Shown in pieces: positions 9,363 to 17,611 of a stretch of 59,858 bases of DNA. A program made the translations under genes and the position numbers. The stretch's first letter is position 1. Every line of letters starts with the position of its first letter. The notes beneath the pieces are model-generated. The model had not been told where the DNA came from and made no database searches. It was given only the letters and a program-made list of their open reading frames with translations. Origin of the DNA: Microbacterium aurantiacum (lineage in GTDB: Bacteria; Actinomycetota; Actinomycetes; Actinomycetales; Microbacteriaceae); NCBI RefSeq assembly GCF_002872075.1, contig NZ_PGGU01000026.1:1-59858 (forward strand), read 5' to 3'.

Positions 9363-10247
9363 TCATTTCACGGCACCGCCGGTGGCGCCGGCCGCGATGA
9401 ACCGCTGGGCGATGACGAGCAGGAGGATCGCGGGCAGCGACGACAGCACCGCGGTCGCCATGACGGCGCTCCAGTTCGAGACCTGCGAGCCGAGGTACTG
9501 GTAGATACCGAGGGTGACGGGTCGCACGTCCTCGGTGGTGGTGAGGGTGAGCGCGAAGAGGAAGTCGCTCCACGAGAACAGGAAGGCGAACAGCCCCGCC
9601 GTGATCAGCGCATTGCGGCTCACCGGCACGACGATGGAGACGAACGCGCGGACCAGGCCCGCGCCGTCCACCCGGGCGGCCTCGACGATGGACGGCGGGA
9701 TGGTCTGCATCGATGCGCGCAGGATGAGGATCGCGAAGGGGATCGCGTGCGAGGCGTCGGCGAGGATGAGGCCGGGGATGGAGTTCAGCAGGCCGAGGTC
9801 GTTGTACGCCGAGTACAGGGCGTTGGCGATCACGATGCCGGGGATCATCTGCGCGACCAGGATGACGAGCAGCGCGATGTTGATCCATCGGAAGCGGAAC
9901 TGCGCGAGTGCATAGGCCGCGGGGGCCGCGATCGCGAGGGTCAGCACGACGGTGCCGAGGGAGATCGCGAGGCTGGTGAGGAGATGGCCGCCCTGGTCGG
10001 CGATCGCCTTCTCGTAGCCGGCGAAGCTCGGATTCACGGGGAAGAAGTCTCCGGTGAGCGTGTTCCCGGACGGCTGCAGCGAGGCGTTCACCATCCAGTA
10101 CACGGGGAAGAGCATGATCGCGAGGATCACGACTCCGATGATCGTGTAGCCGAGGTGCCGCTCGGAGCCGCGTCGGCTGCGTGCGCCGGCCGGGTCGAAC
10201 GGGCGTCGCCGCTGTGCGCCGCCGGTGACGATGCTGGTCGTGGTCAT
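9363..10247 (-). CDS. Sugar ABC transporter permease, MalG type
   Basis: This 294-residue membrane permease has a basic 30-residue cytoplasmic tail and then six hydrophobic segments beginning [19 protein letters not shown]. The EAA loop is [25 protein letters not shown] upstream supports the ATG at 10247. It pairs with the MalF-type permease 9 bp upstream. No ATPase gene is in the operon. Confidence 0.92.
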   Translation of the reverse strand: MTTTSIVTGGAQRRRPFDPAGARSRRGSERHLGYTIIGVVILAIMLFPVYWMVNASLQPSGNTLTGDFFPVNPSFAGYEKAIADQGGHLLTSLAISLGTVVLTLAIAAPAAYALAQFRFRWINIALLVILVAQMIPGIVIANALYSAYNDLGLLNSIPGLILADASHAIPFAILILRASMQTIPPSIVEAARVDGAGLVRAFVSIVVPVSRNALITAGLFAFLFSWSDFLFALTLTTTEDVRPVTLGIYQYLGSQVSNWSAVMATAVLSSLPAILLLVIAQRFIAAGATGGAVK

Positions 10248-10256
10248 GGCGGTTCC

Positions 10257-11258
10257 TTACTCGTCGACGGCGCGGCGGTTGACGCGCAGGTACACGATGG
10301 CGAAGAGCAGCGAGATGACGATCAGGATGTTGCTGAACGCCGCCCCGACCCCGAACTCGAAGTTCACGAACGACTCCTGGTACGACCGCACGGACAGGGT
10401 CTGGGTCGCGTTCGCGGGCCCGCCGTTGGTGAGCCCGAGGATGATGTCGAGCACCTTGATCGTGTAGACGACGCCGAGCACGAGGACGACGCTCACGACG
10501 GGGCGGAGGTTCGGCCAGGTGATGTGGCGGAAGGCCTTCCACCCGGTCGCGCCGTCGAGTGCGCCCGCCTCGTACAGTTCGTCGGGGATGTCCTGGAGGC
10601 CGCCGTAGAGGATGGTGACGTTGAACGGGATGCCGATCCAGATGTTCACGAGCACCACGGCGAACAACGCGACCGACGGGCTCGTGAGCCACGGCACGGC
10701 GGCGAGCCCGACGGACTCGAGTGCGGCGTTGAGGACGCCGCTGTCCTGATCGAGGATCGAGCGCCAGGTCGCGCTCGAGACGATCAGCGGCAGCAGCCAG
10801 GGGAGCAGCAGCATCGCCCGGAGGAACGAGCTCAGCGGGAAACGGCGTTTGAAGAACACGGCGAGGGCGAGTCCGATCACGAACTGCCCGGCGATCGAGC
10901 CGATCGTGAACAGGGCTGTGTTCAGCAATGCGGGCGTGAACAGCTGCGAACCGAACACGGTCGCGTAGTTCGCGAATCCGACCCAGGGCGCCTCGCCCGT
11001 GAAGAAGGTCTTCGTTGTGTACTCCTGCAGGCTCATCGTGACGTTCTTGACCACGGGGTAGCCGAAGAAGAGCACGATGTAGAGCGCGGCGGGCAGGACG
11101 AAGCCGAGCTTCACGAGTTCCTCGCGCCGGAAGCGGCGCGAGTGCCTCCGTCCGCCCTCGGCGGGGGTGCGCCGGTGGGCGGCACCCCCGCCGGAGCCGT
11201 CCGTCGGCTGCGCGGCATCCGTGCTCCGGACGGATGCTCCCGCGATGCTGCTGCTCAT
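10257..11258 (-). CDS. Sugar ABC transporter permease, MalF type
   Basis: This 333-residue permease has a long, Gly/Arg-rich cytoplasmic N-terminus (about 50 residues) before the first helix ([20 protein letters not shown]). The EAA loop reads [15 protein letters not shown]. It lies 5 bp after the binding-protein stop, in the order binding protein, MalF, MalG, ThuA, dehydrogenase, which is the usual Thu-type operon order. The substrate is probably a disaccharide or glycoside that the two dehydrogenases then oxidise. Confidence 0.92.
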   Translation of the reverse strand: MSSSIAGASVRSTDAAQPTDGSGGGAAHRRTPAEGGRRHSRRFRREELVKLGFVLPAALYIVLFFGYPVVKNVTMSLQEYTTKTFFTGEAPWVGFANYATVFGSQLFTPALLNTALFTIGSIAGQFVIGLALAVFFKRRFPLSSFLRAMLLLPWLLPLIVSSATWRSILDQDSGVLNAALESVGLAAVPWLTSPSVALFAVVLVNIWIGIPFNVTILYGGLQDIPDELYEAGALDGATGWKAFRHITWPNLRPVVSVVLVLGVVYTIKVLDIILGLTNGGPANATQTLSVRSYQESFVNFEFGVGAAFSNILIVISLLFAIVYLRVNRRAVDE

Positions 11259-11263
11259 CAGGA

Positions 11264-12514
11264 TCAGCCGGCCGCTGCCTGATCGAACGCCTCATCGGGC
11301 GTCGCCTGCCCGGTGAGGGCGAGCTGGATGGCGGTGTAGATCTCCGTGGCGGCTTCCGGCCATTCCTCGCCGAGTTCCCCGGTGCGCGAGCGGGCGTTCG
11401 CGACCTGCTCGGTGAATGCCGCCATCTCGGGCACCTTGGCCACGTATTCCTCGGCGAGTGCGGTCTTCGTCGGCACGGTGAAGCGGGCTTCGGCGAGTGC
11501 CAGCTGATTCTCATCGCTCGAGATGCATTCGACGAACTCGGCGGCCTTCACCTGCTTGGCGTCGTCGCCCGTCACGGGGACGGTCCAGACCTCGCCGCCG
11601 AGCGGTGCGACCGGCGTCTGGCCGGCCTTGTTCACCGGCACCTGCACACTGGCGTACTTCAGGTCGGGGTCCGCGTTCAGCGCGGGGATCTGCCACGGAC
11701 CGTTGATCATCATCGCGGCCTTGCCGGCCATGAACTGGTCGTTGACGTCGGCCTGGGACCAGTTGATGACGCTCTTGGAGGCCGAGCCGGAGTCGACGAG
11801 GTCGACCTGCAGCTGGAGGGCCTCGGCGACCTCGGGGGAGGTGAGGTCGGTCTCGTCGCCGCCGTTGGTCCACATGAACGGGAGGAACTGCCAGCTTCCC
11901 TCGTAGGTGGCGATGGAGCTGAACGCCAGGCCGTAGGTGTCGCCCTCGGTGAGTGCGGCCGCGGCGGTCTTGAGCTCGTCCCAGGTCGTAGGCGGGGTGA
12001 TGCCCTTCGCGGCGAGGAGTTCTTCGTTGTAGAACAGGCCGAGGGTGTTCACGGTCGGGGCGAGCCCGTACACCTCGCCCTCGTAGCTCGCCGCATCGAG
12101 GATTCCCTGCGCGAACCCAGAGGTGTCGACGTCGTAGTCGCTGAGTGGCGACAGCCCACCGGTCGCGGCGATCTCCTGGACGTCGGGGTTGTCGAGCATG
12201 AGCACGTCCGGCAGCGTCTTGGACGAGGACTGCTGGAGGACCTTCTGGATGAGGTCCTTGCCCGGTACGGTCTCGCGCTCGATCGTGACGCCGACCTCTT
12301 CGGCGCAGCTGTCGAGCGCGTCGCCGATGAGCGTCTTGTCGGGTTCGTTGTTGTAGTAATCGAGGATGGTGAGGGTGTCCGCGTCGCCGCCGGTCGCCGC
12401 ACCGCCGCCGCAGGCGGTCAGGGCGAGCGGGGTGATGGCGAGGATCGCGAGGGATCCGAGGATGTGCGGCCGGCGGAGTGCCTGCCGGGGGTTCGATGCG
12501 GTGGTGGATCTCAT
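11264..12514 (-). CDS. Extracellular sugar-binding lipoprotein (family 1 SBP)
   Basis: This 416-residue lipoprotein has a Sec signal with lipobox LTAC (Cys35), a Gly-rich linker and then the binding fold ([38 protein letters not shown]). The start is set at 12514, where AAGGAG lies 7 nt upstream. A longer open frame to 12604 would add 30 Pro-rich residues ahead of the signal peptide. A second ATG 5 nt upstream is out of frame. It heads the transporter part of the operon and supplies substrate to the two downstream permeases. Confidence 0.92.
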   Translation of the reverse strand: MRSTTASNPRQALRRPHILGSLAILAITPLALTACGGGAATGGDADTLTILDYYNNEPDKTLIGDALDSCAEEVGVTIERETVPGKDLIQKVLQQSSSKTLPDVLMLDNPDVQEIAATGGLSPLSDYDVDTSGFAQGILDAASYEGEVYGLAPTVNTLGLFYNEELLAAKGITPPTTWDELKTAAAALTEGDTYGLAFSSIATYEGSWQFLPFMWTNGGDETDLTSPEVAEALQLQVDLVDSGSASKSVINWSQADVNDQFMAGKAAMMINGPWQIPALNADPDLKYASVQVPVNKAGQTPVAPLGGEVWTVPVTGDDAKQVKAAEFVECISSDENQLALAEARFTVPTKTALAEEYVAKVPEMAAFTEQVANARSRTGELGEEWPEAATEIYTAIQLALTGQATPDEAFDQAAAG

Positions 12515-12582
12515 GTCATGGCTCCTTTGCCTGTTTGAGGGTACGGCGGGTGCTGCGGATGGTGCCGGTGCTGGTCGTTCGT

Positions 12583-13812
12583 TCAGTGGGGGATCGGGGT
12601 CCACGCCGCGTCGGCGGATGCGCTCGTCGCGACGGCGGTGAGGATGCGCTGCACGAGGAGGCCGTCGGCGAATCCCGGTTCCGGCGCGCGGCCGGCGGCG
12701 AGGTCTCGCGCGAAGTCGGTGACCTCGTGCACGAAGGTGTGCTCATAGCCGAGGCCGTGGCCGGCGGGCCACCAGGCTGCCGCGTAGGGGTGCTGCGGCT
12801 CCGTGACGAGGATGCGGCGGAACCCCGACTCCTCGGCCGGGAGGGTGTGGTCGTGGAACTGGAGCTCGTTCAGCCGCTCGAAGTCGAAGGCGATCGAGCC
12901 GAGTGATCCGTCGACCTCGAGGCGCATCGCATTCTTGCGTCCCGAGGCGAAGCGGGTCGCCTCGAAGGTCGCGAGCGCGCCGCCGTCGGTGCGGCCGATG
13001 AAGACGACCGCGTCATCGACCGTGACGCGTCCCATCGCCCGGTCGCCGTCCGCGCTGCCACCGGACCCGCTGTCGGCCGTGGCGCTCAGGCCGCTGGATG
13101 CTGTCGGCAGCGGGCGTTCGGTCACGAACGTGGAGGACAACGCGCTCACGCCGGTGAGCTCGTGCCCTGTCACGAACCGGGCGAGGTCGATGATGTGCGC
13201 GCCGATGTCGCCGAGCGCACCGGATCCCGCCTGATCGGCATCGAGCCGCCACACGAGAGGGAACTCGGGGTCGACGATCCAGTCCTGCAGATACAGGGCG
13301 CGGATGTGACGGACGGTGCCGAGCCGGCCTTCAGCGATCAGGCGCTTGGCGTACGCGAGGGCCGGGGTGCGGCGGTAACTGAAGCCGACCATCGCCTGCA
13401 CGCCTCGGGCCGCGGCGCGCTCGGCTGCGGCGGTCATCCGCTCGGCCTCCTCCACGGAGTTGGCCAGCGGCTTCTCGCAGAGCACGTGGATGCCTGCGTC
13501 GAGGGCGGCGATCGCGATCTCGGCGTGCAGGTGGCCCGGGGTGCAGATGTCAATCACATCGATGTCGCCGCGGGTGAGCAGATTCCGCCAGTCGGTCTCG
13601 ACGTCGGCGACGCCGAACCTGTCGGCGAAGGCGCGGGCGGCCACGGCGTCGCGGCCGCTGACGGCGACGATCTCGACGCCGTCGCCGAGGTCGAAGAAGC
13701 GGGGAGCGGTGGTCCAGGCCTGCGCGTGGATGGTGCCCATGAAGCTGTACCCGACGATCGCGACGCGAAGCGGGCGCCCTGAACGGTTGGTGTCGGGCCC
13801 GGTGGTCGTCAT
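12583..13812 (-). CDS. Gfo/Idh/MocA family sugar dehydrogenase
   Basis: This 409-residue oxidoreductase has a Rossmann N-terminus (VAIVGYSFMGTIHA), CEKPLANSVEEAE with the conserved Lys, and DIGAHIIDLARFV in the substrate domain. It is the first gene of the six-gene operon and is clearly a different subfamily from the dehydrogenase at 7355. The pair may act on successive steps or on two ends of an oxidation-hydrolysis route. The promoter region with two identical operator copies lies immediately upstream and is shared with a divergent lacI gene. Confidence 0.9.
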   Translation of the reverse strand: MTTTGPDTNRSGRPLRVAIVGYSFMGTIHAQAWTTAPRFFDLGDGVEIVAVSGRDAVAARAFADRFGVADVETDWRNLLTRGDIDVIDICTPGHLHAEIAIAALDAGIHVLCEKPLANSVEEAERMTAAAERAAARGVQAMVGFSYRRTPALAYAKRLIAEGRLGTVRHIRALYLQDWIVDPEFPLVWRLDADQAGSGALGDIGAHIIDLARFVTGHELTGVSALSSTFVTERPLPTASSGLSATADSGSGGSADGDRAMGRVTVDDAVVFIGRTDGGALATFEATRFASGRKNAMRLEVDGSLGSIAFDFERLNELQFHDHTLPAEESGFRRILVTEPQHPYAAAWWPAGHGLGYEHTFVHEVTDFARDLAAGRAPEPGFADGLLVQRILTAVATSASADAAWTPIPH

Positions 13813-13856
13813 CGCGGCTCCTTCGCCGGTCGGGATTCGGATGTCCAGCCCGAAAG

Positions 13857-13871
13857 TTAACCGGTTTACTG
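13857..13871. promoter_or_regulatory. Operator copy 1, TTAACCGGTTTACTG
   Basis: The 15-mer is repeated exactly at 13924-13938, 67 bp away in the same orientation, and its AACCGGTT centre is palindromic with the CG dyad usual in LacI operators. It lies 44 bp upstream of the dehydrogenase start. Confidence 0.7.
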
Positions 13872-13923
13872 GACGCTTCGAAGACCAGCTTCCCCCGGAC
13901 TCGCGCCTAAGTCAAGAGGAAAT

Positions 13924-13938
13924 TTAACCGGTTTACTG
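13924..13938. promoter_or_regulatory. Operator copy 2, TTAACCGGTTTACTG
   Basis: This exact second copy of the 15-mer at 13857-13871 lies 54 bp before the divergent lacI start. Two same-phase copies in a 180-bp divergent promoter fit cooperative binding or a short repression loop and autoregulation of lacI. Confidence 0.7.
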
Positions 13939-13992
13939 AACCGTGATCCGTGAGAGACTGACCGAAGGATCGGCCCCGAGGAACGAGGATTC

Positions 13993-15036
13993 ATGGCAAC
14001 GATGCGTGACGTCGCGCGGCGTGCCGGGGTCTCCGTCGCGACCGTCTCGTTCGTCGTGAACGACTCCAAGCCGGTCTCGCCCGGCACCAGGCTCCGCGTC
14101 GAGGCGGCGATGGCCGAGCTCGATTTCCGCCGAAATGCTGTGGCCAGGGCGCTGGCGAGTCGCCGCACGCGCATCATCGCACTCCTGTTCCCCGTCCTCC
14201 AGCACCGGCTCTCCGACACTGCGGCCCGGTTCTTCACCGGAGCCGCGGAGGCCGCATCCGAACTCGGCTACACCGTCGTCCTCTGGCCGGTGCCGAACGA
14301 CTCCGAGTCCCTGCGCGAACTCACCTCGGACGGACTCATCGACGGCGTAATCCTCATGGAGGTGCAGCTCGACGACCATCGGGTCGATCAGCTGCTCGCC
14401 GCGAAGACGCCGTTCACGCTCATCGGCCGCAACAGGGATCCGTCGGCCCTCGACTACGTCGACGTCGACTTCGAAGGGATGGTCGAGCAGTCGATCGACC
14501 GCCTGCAGTCGCTCGGGCACCGCGACTTCGTGCTGCTCGAGGAGTCCGACCGGCTGGAACTCGAGGGGTACGGGCCCGTCGTCCGCGTGGAGGAGACGTT
14601 TCAGGCCGTCTGCGCCGAACGCGGGCTCCGCGGGCGGACGCTGCGATGCGCGGGCACCCCGGCCGGAGGGCGCACGTTCGCATCGACGCTGCTCGCGGAG
14701 GCGCCCCACGCGACCGCGATCCTCATCCTCAACGATCACGCCGCGGTCGGTTTCGTGAGCGAGCTCGGCAAACTCGGCGTATCGGTGCCTCGCGACCTCT
14801 CGGTCGTCCTCATCGGGTCGACCGTCGAGGTCTCAGCCATGGCGGATCCCGAGTTGGCGGTCATGCGGCTCCCGGCCGCTGAGCTCGGCCGGATGGGCGT
14901 CGAGACGCTCGTCGGACGCCTGGACGGCACGCTGGGCGACCTCCGCCACGACCTCCTGATGGGCGGGTTCCACGAGGGGGAGTCCCTTGCGGTTGCGCCG
15001 GTCGCTCGTGGGGGACTTGGGCGAGCAAGTGCCTGA
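13993..15036 (+). CDS. LacI-family regulator of the ThuA/dehydrogenase operon
   Basis: This 347-residue repressor has the helix-turn-helix at residues 4-24 (MRDVARRAGVSVATVSFVV), the hinge (ALASRRTRIIALLFP) and a full sensor domain (AILILNDHAAVGFV; VVLIGSTVEVSAM). The recognition helix (VATVSFVVN) differs from the other LacI proteins in the window. It is divergent from the six-gene operon, with the duplicated operator between them. Sensor ligand unknown; by context it is the glycoside taken up by that transporter. Confidence 0.92.
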   Translation: MATMRDVARRAGVSVATVSFVVNDSKPVSPGTRLRVEAAMAELDFRRNAVARALASRRTRIIALLFPVLQHRLSDTAARFFTGAAEAASELGYTVVLWPVPNDSESLRELTSDGLIDGVILMEVQLDDHRVDQLLAAKTPFTLIGRNRDPSALDYVDVDFEGMVEQSIDRLQSLGHRDFVLLEESDRLELEGYGPVVRVEETFQAVCAERGLRGRTLRCAGTPAGGRTFASTLLAEAPHATAILILNDHAAVGFVSELGKLGVSVPRDLSVVLIGSTVEVSAMADPELAVMRLPAAELGRMGVETLVGRLDGTLGDLRHDLLMGGFHEGESLAVAPVARGGLGRASA

Positions 15037-15141
15037 GCGGAGGGGGCACCGCGCGACTGATTCGGTGGCGGGAAGACTTCTTATCTCACGAAGCCTCGCC
15101 TGAGGGTACGTGACCGGCACACCGACACGTACTGTGTTCTC

Positions 15142-15771
15142 ATGCGCGGAGAGTATGTCGATGAGCGCGACTCCACATGGGAACGTGACGACCCTCGCTT
15201 CCGCATTCTGGTGTTCAAGGGCCCTGACAACGAAGTGACAGCCCTGGACCTCGTTGACGCCACCCTCGACGAAGCCATGGACTCCGCGCGTGCGCTTTCG
15301 AACGGCGACCAGTACCTCTGGTCCTTGGCGATCGTTGATGACGACTCGCATGGCGAACGCGGGTTGATCTGGCTCTCCGGGATGGATTACAACGACACTT
15401 CTTTCACTGCACGTCAATGGCTGCTCCGCCGACAAATGCAGAGCCGCTACCTGCTGGCACGGACTCAACGCGGGCTACGACCGCTCCTGCCCAATGGTCT
15501 GCGACTGCTTCGCGTGTTCCCCGAGTGGATCAGCGGCTGGCCGATATGGGAGGACTTCACCGACGGATACCGCCTCGACGCCAGCTCCCTCGACATCTCA
15601 CCCGATTTGGGCGCAGCATTGTTTGATTGGAACGAGGAGTGGTTGTCGAGGCAAGTGGATGAACCGCTCGCCGATCTCAACGGCTGGCGCGAGCGGGGCG
15701 TGCTGCTAGTCGATCAGCTCAAGCGCGAACTGAATGGTGTGGCAGAAGTTCGTCCCGCGTTCTTATGGTGA
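15142..15771 (+). CDS. Hypothetical protein, unrecognised
   Basis: This 209-residue soluble, acidic protein has no signal peptide or membrane segment. The N-terminal half looks alpha/beta (RFRILVFKGPDNEVTALDLV) and the C-terminal half is Trp-rich and acidic (FPEWISGWPIWEDF; ALFDWNEEWLSRQV). I do not recognise the family. Base composition looks less G/C-biased at third positions than the sugar genes on either side, which suggests a separate origin. No clear ribosome site precedes the ATG, so it may be leaderless. Its position beside a DUF222/HNH gene, and an acidic Trp-rich style often seen in immunity proteins, make a defence or toxin-immunity role possible but unproven. Confidence 0.6.
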   Translation: MRGEYVDERDSTWERDDPRFRILVFKGPDNEVTALDLVDATLDEAMDSARALSNGDQYLWSLAIVDDDSHGERGLIWLSGMDYNDTSFTARQWLLRRQMQSRYLLARTQRGLRPLLPNGLRLLRVFPEWISGWPIWEDFTDGYRLDASSLDISPDLGAALFDWNEEWLSRQVDEPLADLNGWRERGVLLVDQLKRELNGVAEVRPAFLW

Positions 15772-15958
15772 GCCTCCCTTCGCCGCCAGCTGTACTTCCT
15801 CGGGAGGTTGTGAACGCGTGACGTGGGAAGACTTCCGGCCAGGTGGCTCGAGACAGAGCGGACGCATCCCGCCCGGCGTACCCAGTTGTGAGTTCTCGGG
15901 TCCGTTTTGCCCCCTGATCTCCTGTTCGAATGTCGGTGGTCCCTGGTGTACTGGGGTT

Positions 15959-17305
15959 ATGACGGCGTTGATGGATGCGACGGTGGAGCAGGTGGGCACG
16001 CTGGGCGCGCTCACTGATTCTGTCGTGGAGATCGAGCGCACGATCAGCCAGTTGCAGGCCGCCCGGGATGGGATGCTCGCCCTCGGCTCACGGCTCGCAC
16101 TGGAAGTCGCGCAGCAGGCGGAGCACCCCGACTACGGCGACATGGCGCTGCGGACGGTCGCGGCGGAGATGGGTGCGGCGTTGCGGGTCAGCGACCGGAC
16201 GGTGCAACGCCGGATGGCTGCCGCGTCGTTCCTGGTGGAACAGTTCCCACTGGTCTGGGCCGCGCAGGGCGCCGGGCGGGTCAGTGCCTCACACGCCCGG
16301 GTGATCATCGAAGCCGGCGAGTATCTCGAGGATCCGGTCGCGCGGGATGCGTATTCGGAGCAGATGATCGGGTTCGCGGAGACCGAGTCCCCGAACCGGG
16401 TGGGGCGGATGGCCCGGCAGGTCGCGGAACGGTTCCAGCCCCGGTCGATCGAGGACCGGCATCAGGATGCTCGCGACGAGCGCGCCGTGTGGGTGAAAGA
16501 GAAGGCCGACGGGATGGCCGAGTTCGGTCTGTCCGGGCCGGCCGTACTCGTGCACGGCGCGTTCGAACGGCTCACCGGAATGGCCAAGCAAGTGCAGGGC
16601 GCGACGCGCGGTGACAGCGATGCGCTTCGCGCCGACGGCTCCTCAGATGACGCCAATGCGGCCTCGGAGGAGGCGGATCGCGACTCGCGCACGATGGACC
16701 AGTTGCGCTGCGACCTCGCCCTCGACCTGTTGCTCGCCGGTGCACCCGCCGGGCACGACACCCCGGAGGGTCTCCTGGCCGGAATCACCGCCCACGTGGC
16801 GGTGACGATCCCAGTCACGACCCTGATGGGCCACGATTCCACGCCGGCTGAGCTGAACGGCCGCACCCCGATCGACCCTGCGACTGCAAGGGAACTCGCA
16901 GGTGCGGCAACCGGGTGGGATCGCATCCTCACCCACCCGATCACCGGCGCCCTCCTCGCCGTCGACCGGTACCGGCCCTCCGCCCACCTCAAGCGACACC
17001 TGAAAGCGCGCGATCAACGCTGTCGTTTCCCGACCTGCGGGCTTCCAGCCCGAGACTGCGACATCGACCACAATCACGATGCAGCCTTGGGTGGGGCGAC
17101 CGTCGAAGAGAATCTCGGCGACTTCTGCCGCCGACATCACGTCCTCAAACACCACTCCCCATGGCACGTCGAACAACTCGAAGCCGGGGTATTCGCGTGG
17201 ACCAGCCCCACCGGGAAGGTCTACCTCGACCGACCCCCACCCCAGAACACCGTCACCTTCACCGAAGACGACACCCCACCACCCTTCTGGGGCCGCAGGA
17301 GTTAA
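15959..17305 (+). CDS. DUF222 domain / HNH endonuclease-like protein
   Basis: This 448-residue protein has an N-terminal helical DUF222 region (residues about 1-330) and a C-terminal HNH nuclease domain with CRFPTCGLPARDCDIDHN, then NLGDFCRRHHVLKHH. It has the Cys residues for the structural zinc and the His-Asn-His catalytic set. The family is widespread and often multicopy in Actinobacteria (REP13E12-like) and is suspected of mobile or intron-like ancestry; its substrate is unknown. The start at 15959 is the first ATG that gives a typical family N-terminus; an in-frame extension to 15734 overlaps the previous gene and has unlikely composition. No transposase or att site is visible. Confidence 0.85.
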   Translation: MTALMDATVEQVGTLGALTDSVVEIERTISQLQAARDGMLALGSRLALEVAQQAEHPDYGDMALRTVAAEMGAALRVSDRTVQRRMAAASFLVEQFPLVWAAQGAGRVSASHARVIIEAGEYLEDPVARDAYSEQMIGFAETESPNRVGRMARQVAERFQPRSIEDRHQDARDERAVWVKEKADGMAEFGLSGPAVLVHGAFERLTGMAKQVQGATRGDSDALRADGSSDDANAASEEADRDSRTMDQLRCDLALDLLLAGAPAGHDTPEGLLAGITAHVAVTIPVTTLMGHDSTPAELNGRTPIDPATARELAGAATGWDRILTHPITGALLAVDRYRPSAHLKRHLKARDQRCRFPTCGLPARDCDIDHNHDAALGGATVEENLGDFCRRHHVLKHHSPWHVEQLEAGVFAWTSPTGKVYLDRPPPQNTVTFTEDDTPPPFWGRRS

Positions 17306-17505
17306 CCAGGAAGGGGCGTCGGGTCAGCCTGGATGTCGGGCTGCGAGGGAACACAGAGCGCACCGCGTATGTCGTCGCGTCGAGCGTGGCGTCGAGCGCC
17401 GCGGCCGAACGTGACAGTCAAACGCGACTGGCCTGAGCGCGACCGCAATCGTGACCGGTCAGAGTCGCGGCGCCGAGCGCGACGATCAAAGGCGACGGAT
17501 CGCAG

Positions 17506-17563
17506 GCGGCGGGCCCGAACCTGACGTGCCCGATCGCGGCGGGCCCGAACCTGACGTGCCCGA
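17506..17563. repeat. Two-copy tandem repeat, 30-bp period
   Basis: Copies at 17506-17533 and 17536-17563 are identical over 28 bp; each contains GGGCCCGAACCTGACGTGCC. No third full copy is visible and there is no spacer diversity, so it is not a CRISPR. Confidence 0.85.
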
Positions 17564-17570
17564 CCAACCC

Positions 17571-17607
17571 CGCGAAGGGCCGGCCGGGCATCCGGCCGGC
17601 CTTCCGC
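17571..17607 (-). terminator. GC-rich hairpin after the GH43/CBM13 gene
   Basis: GCCGGCCGG and CCGGCCGGC pair around a GCAT loop, with imperfect extension through GAAGG/CCTTC on both sides. It starts about 5 bp past the stop codon on the minus strand. There is no U-run, as is common for terminators in high-GC Actinobacteria. Confidence 0.55.
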
Positions 17608-17611
17608 GAAC

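Larger units (their letters stand above)
17306..17611. other. 306-bp gap with tandem repeat and hairpin
   Basis: No credible gene is present. The segment contains CGCGAC/GAGCGC-rich degenerate sequence, then a two-copy 30-bp-period repeat (17506-17563) and a strong GC hairpin that probably ends the minus-strand glycosidase transcript. Confidence 0.6.

Noticed and set aside
8533..11514. A 993-codon frame ending in the ThuA-like protein
   Set aside because: Only the last 260 codons look like protein; the rest is Arg/His/Pro-rich shadow of two permease genes, and a good ribosome site sits at 9315.
15959..17305. DUF222/HNH gene as proof of a mobile element
   Set aside because: No terminal inverted repeats, target duplication, integrase or tRNA att site was found around it.
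17506..17563. CRISPR array
   Set aside because: Only two copies, a 2-bp gap instead of unique spacers, and no cas genes in the window.
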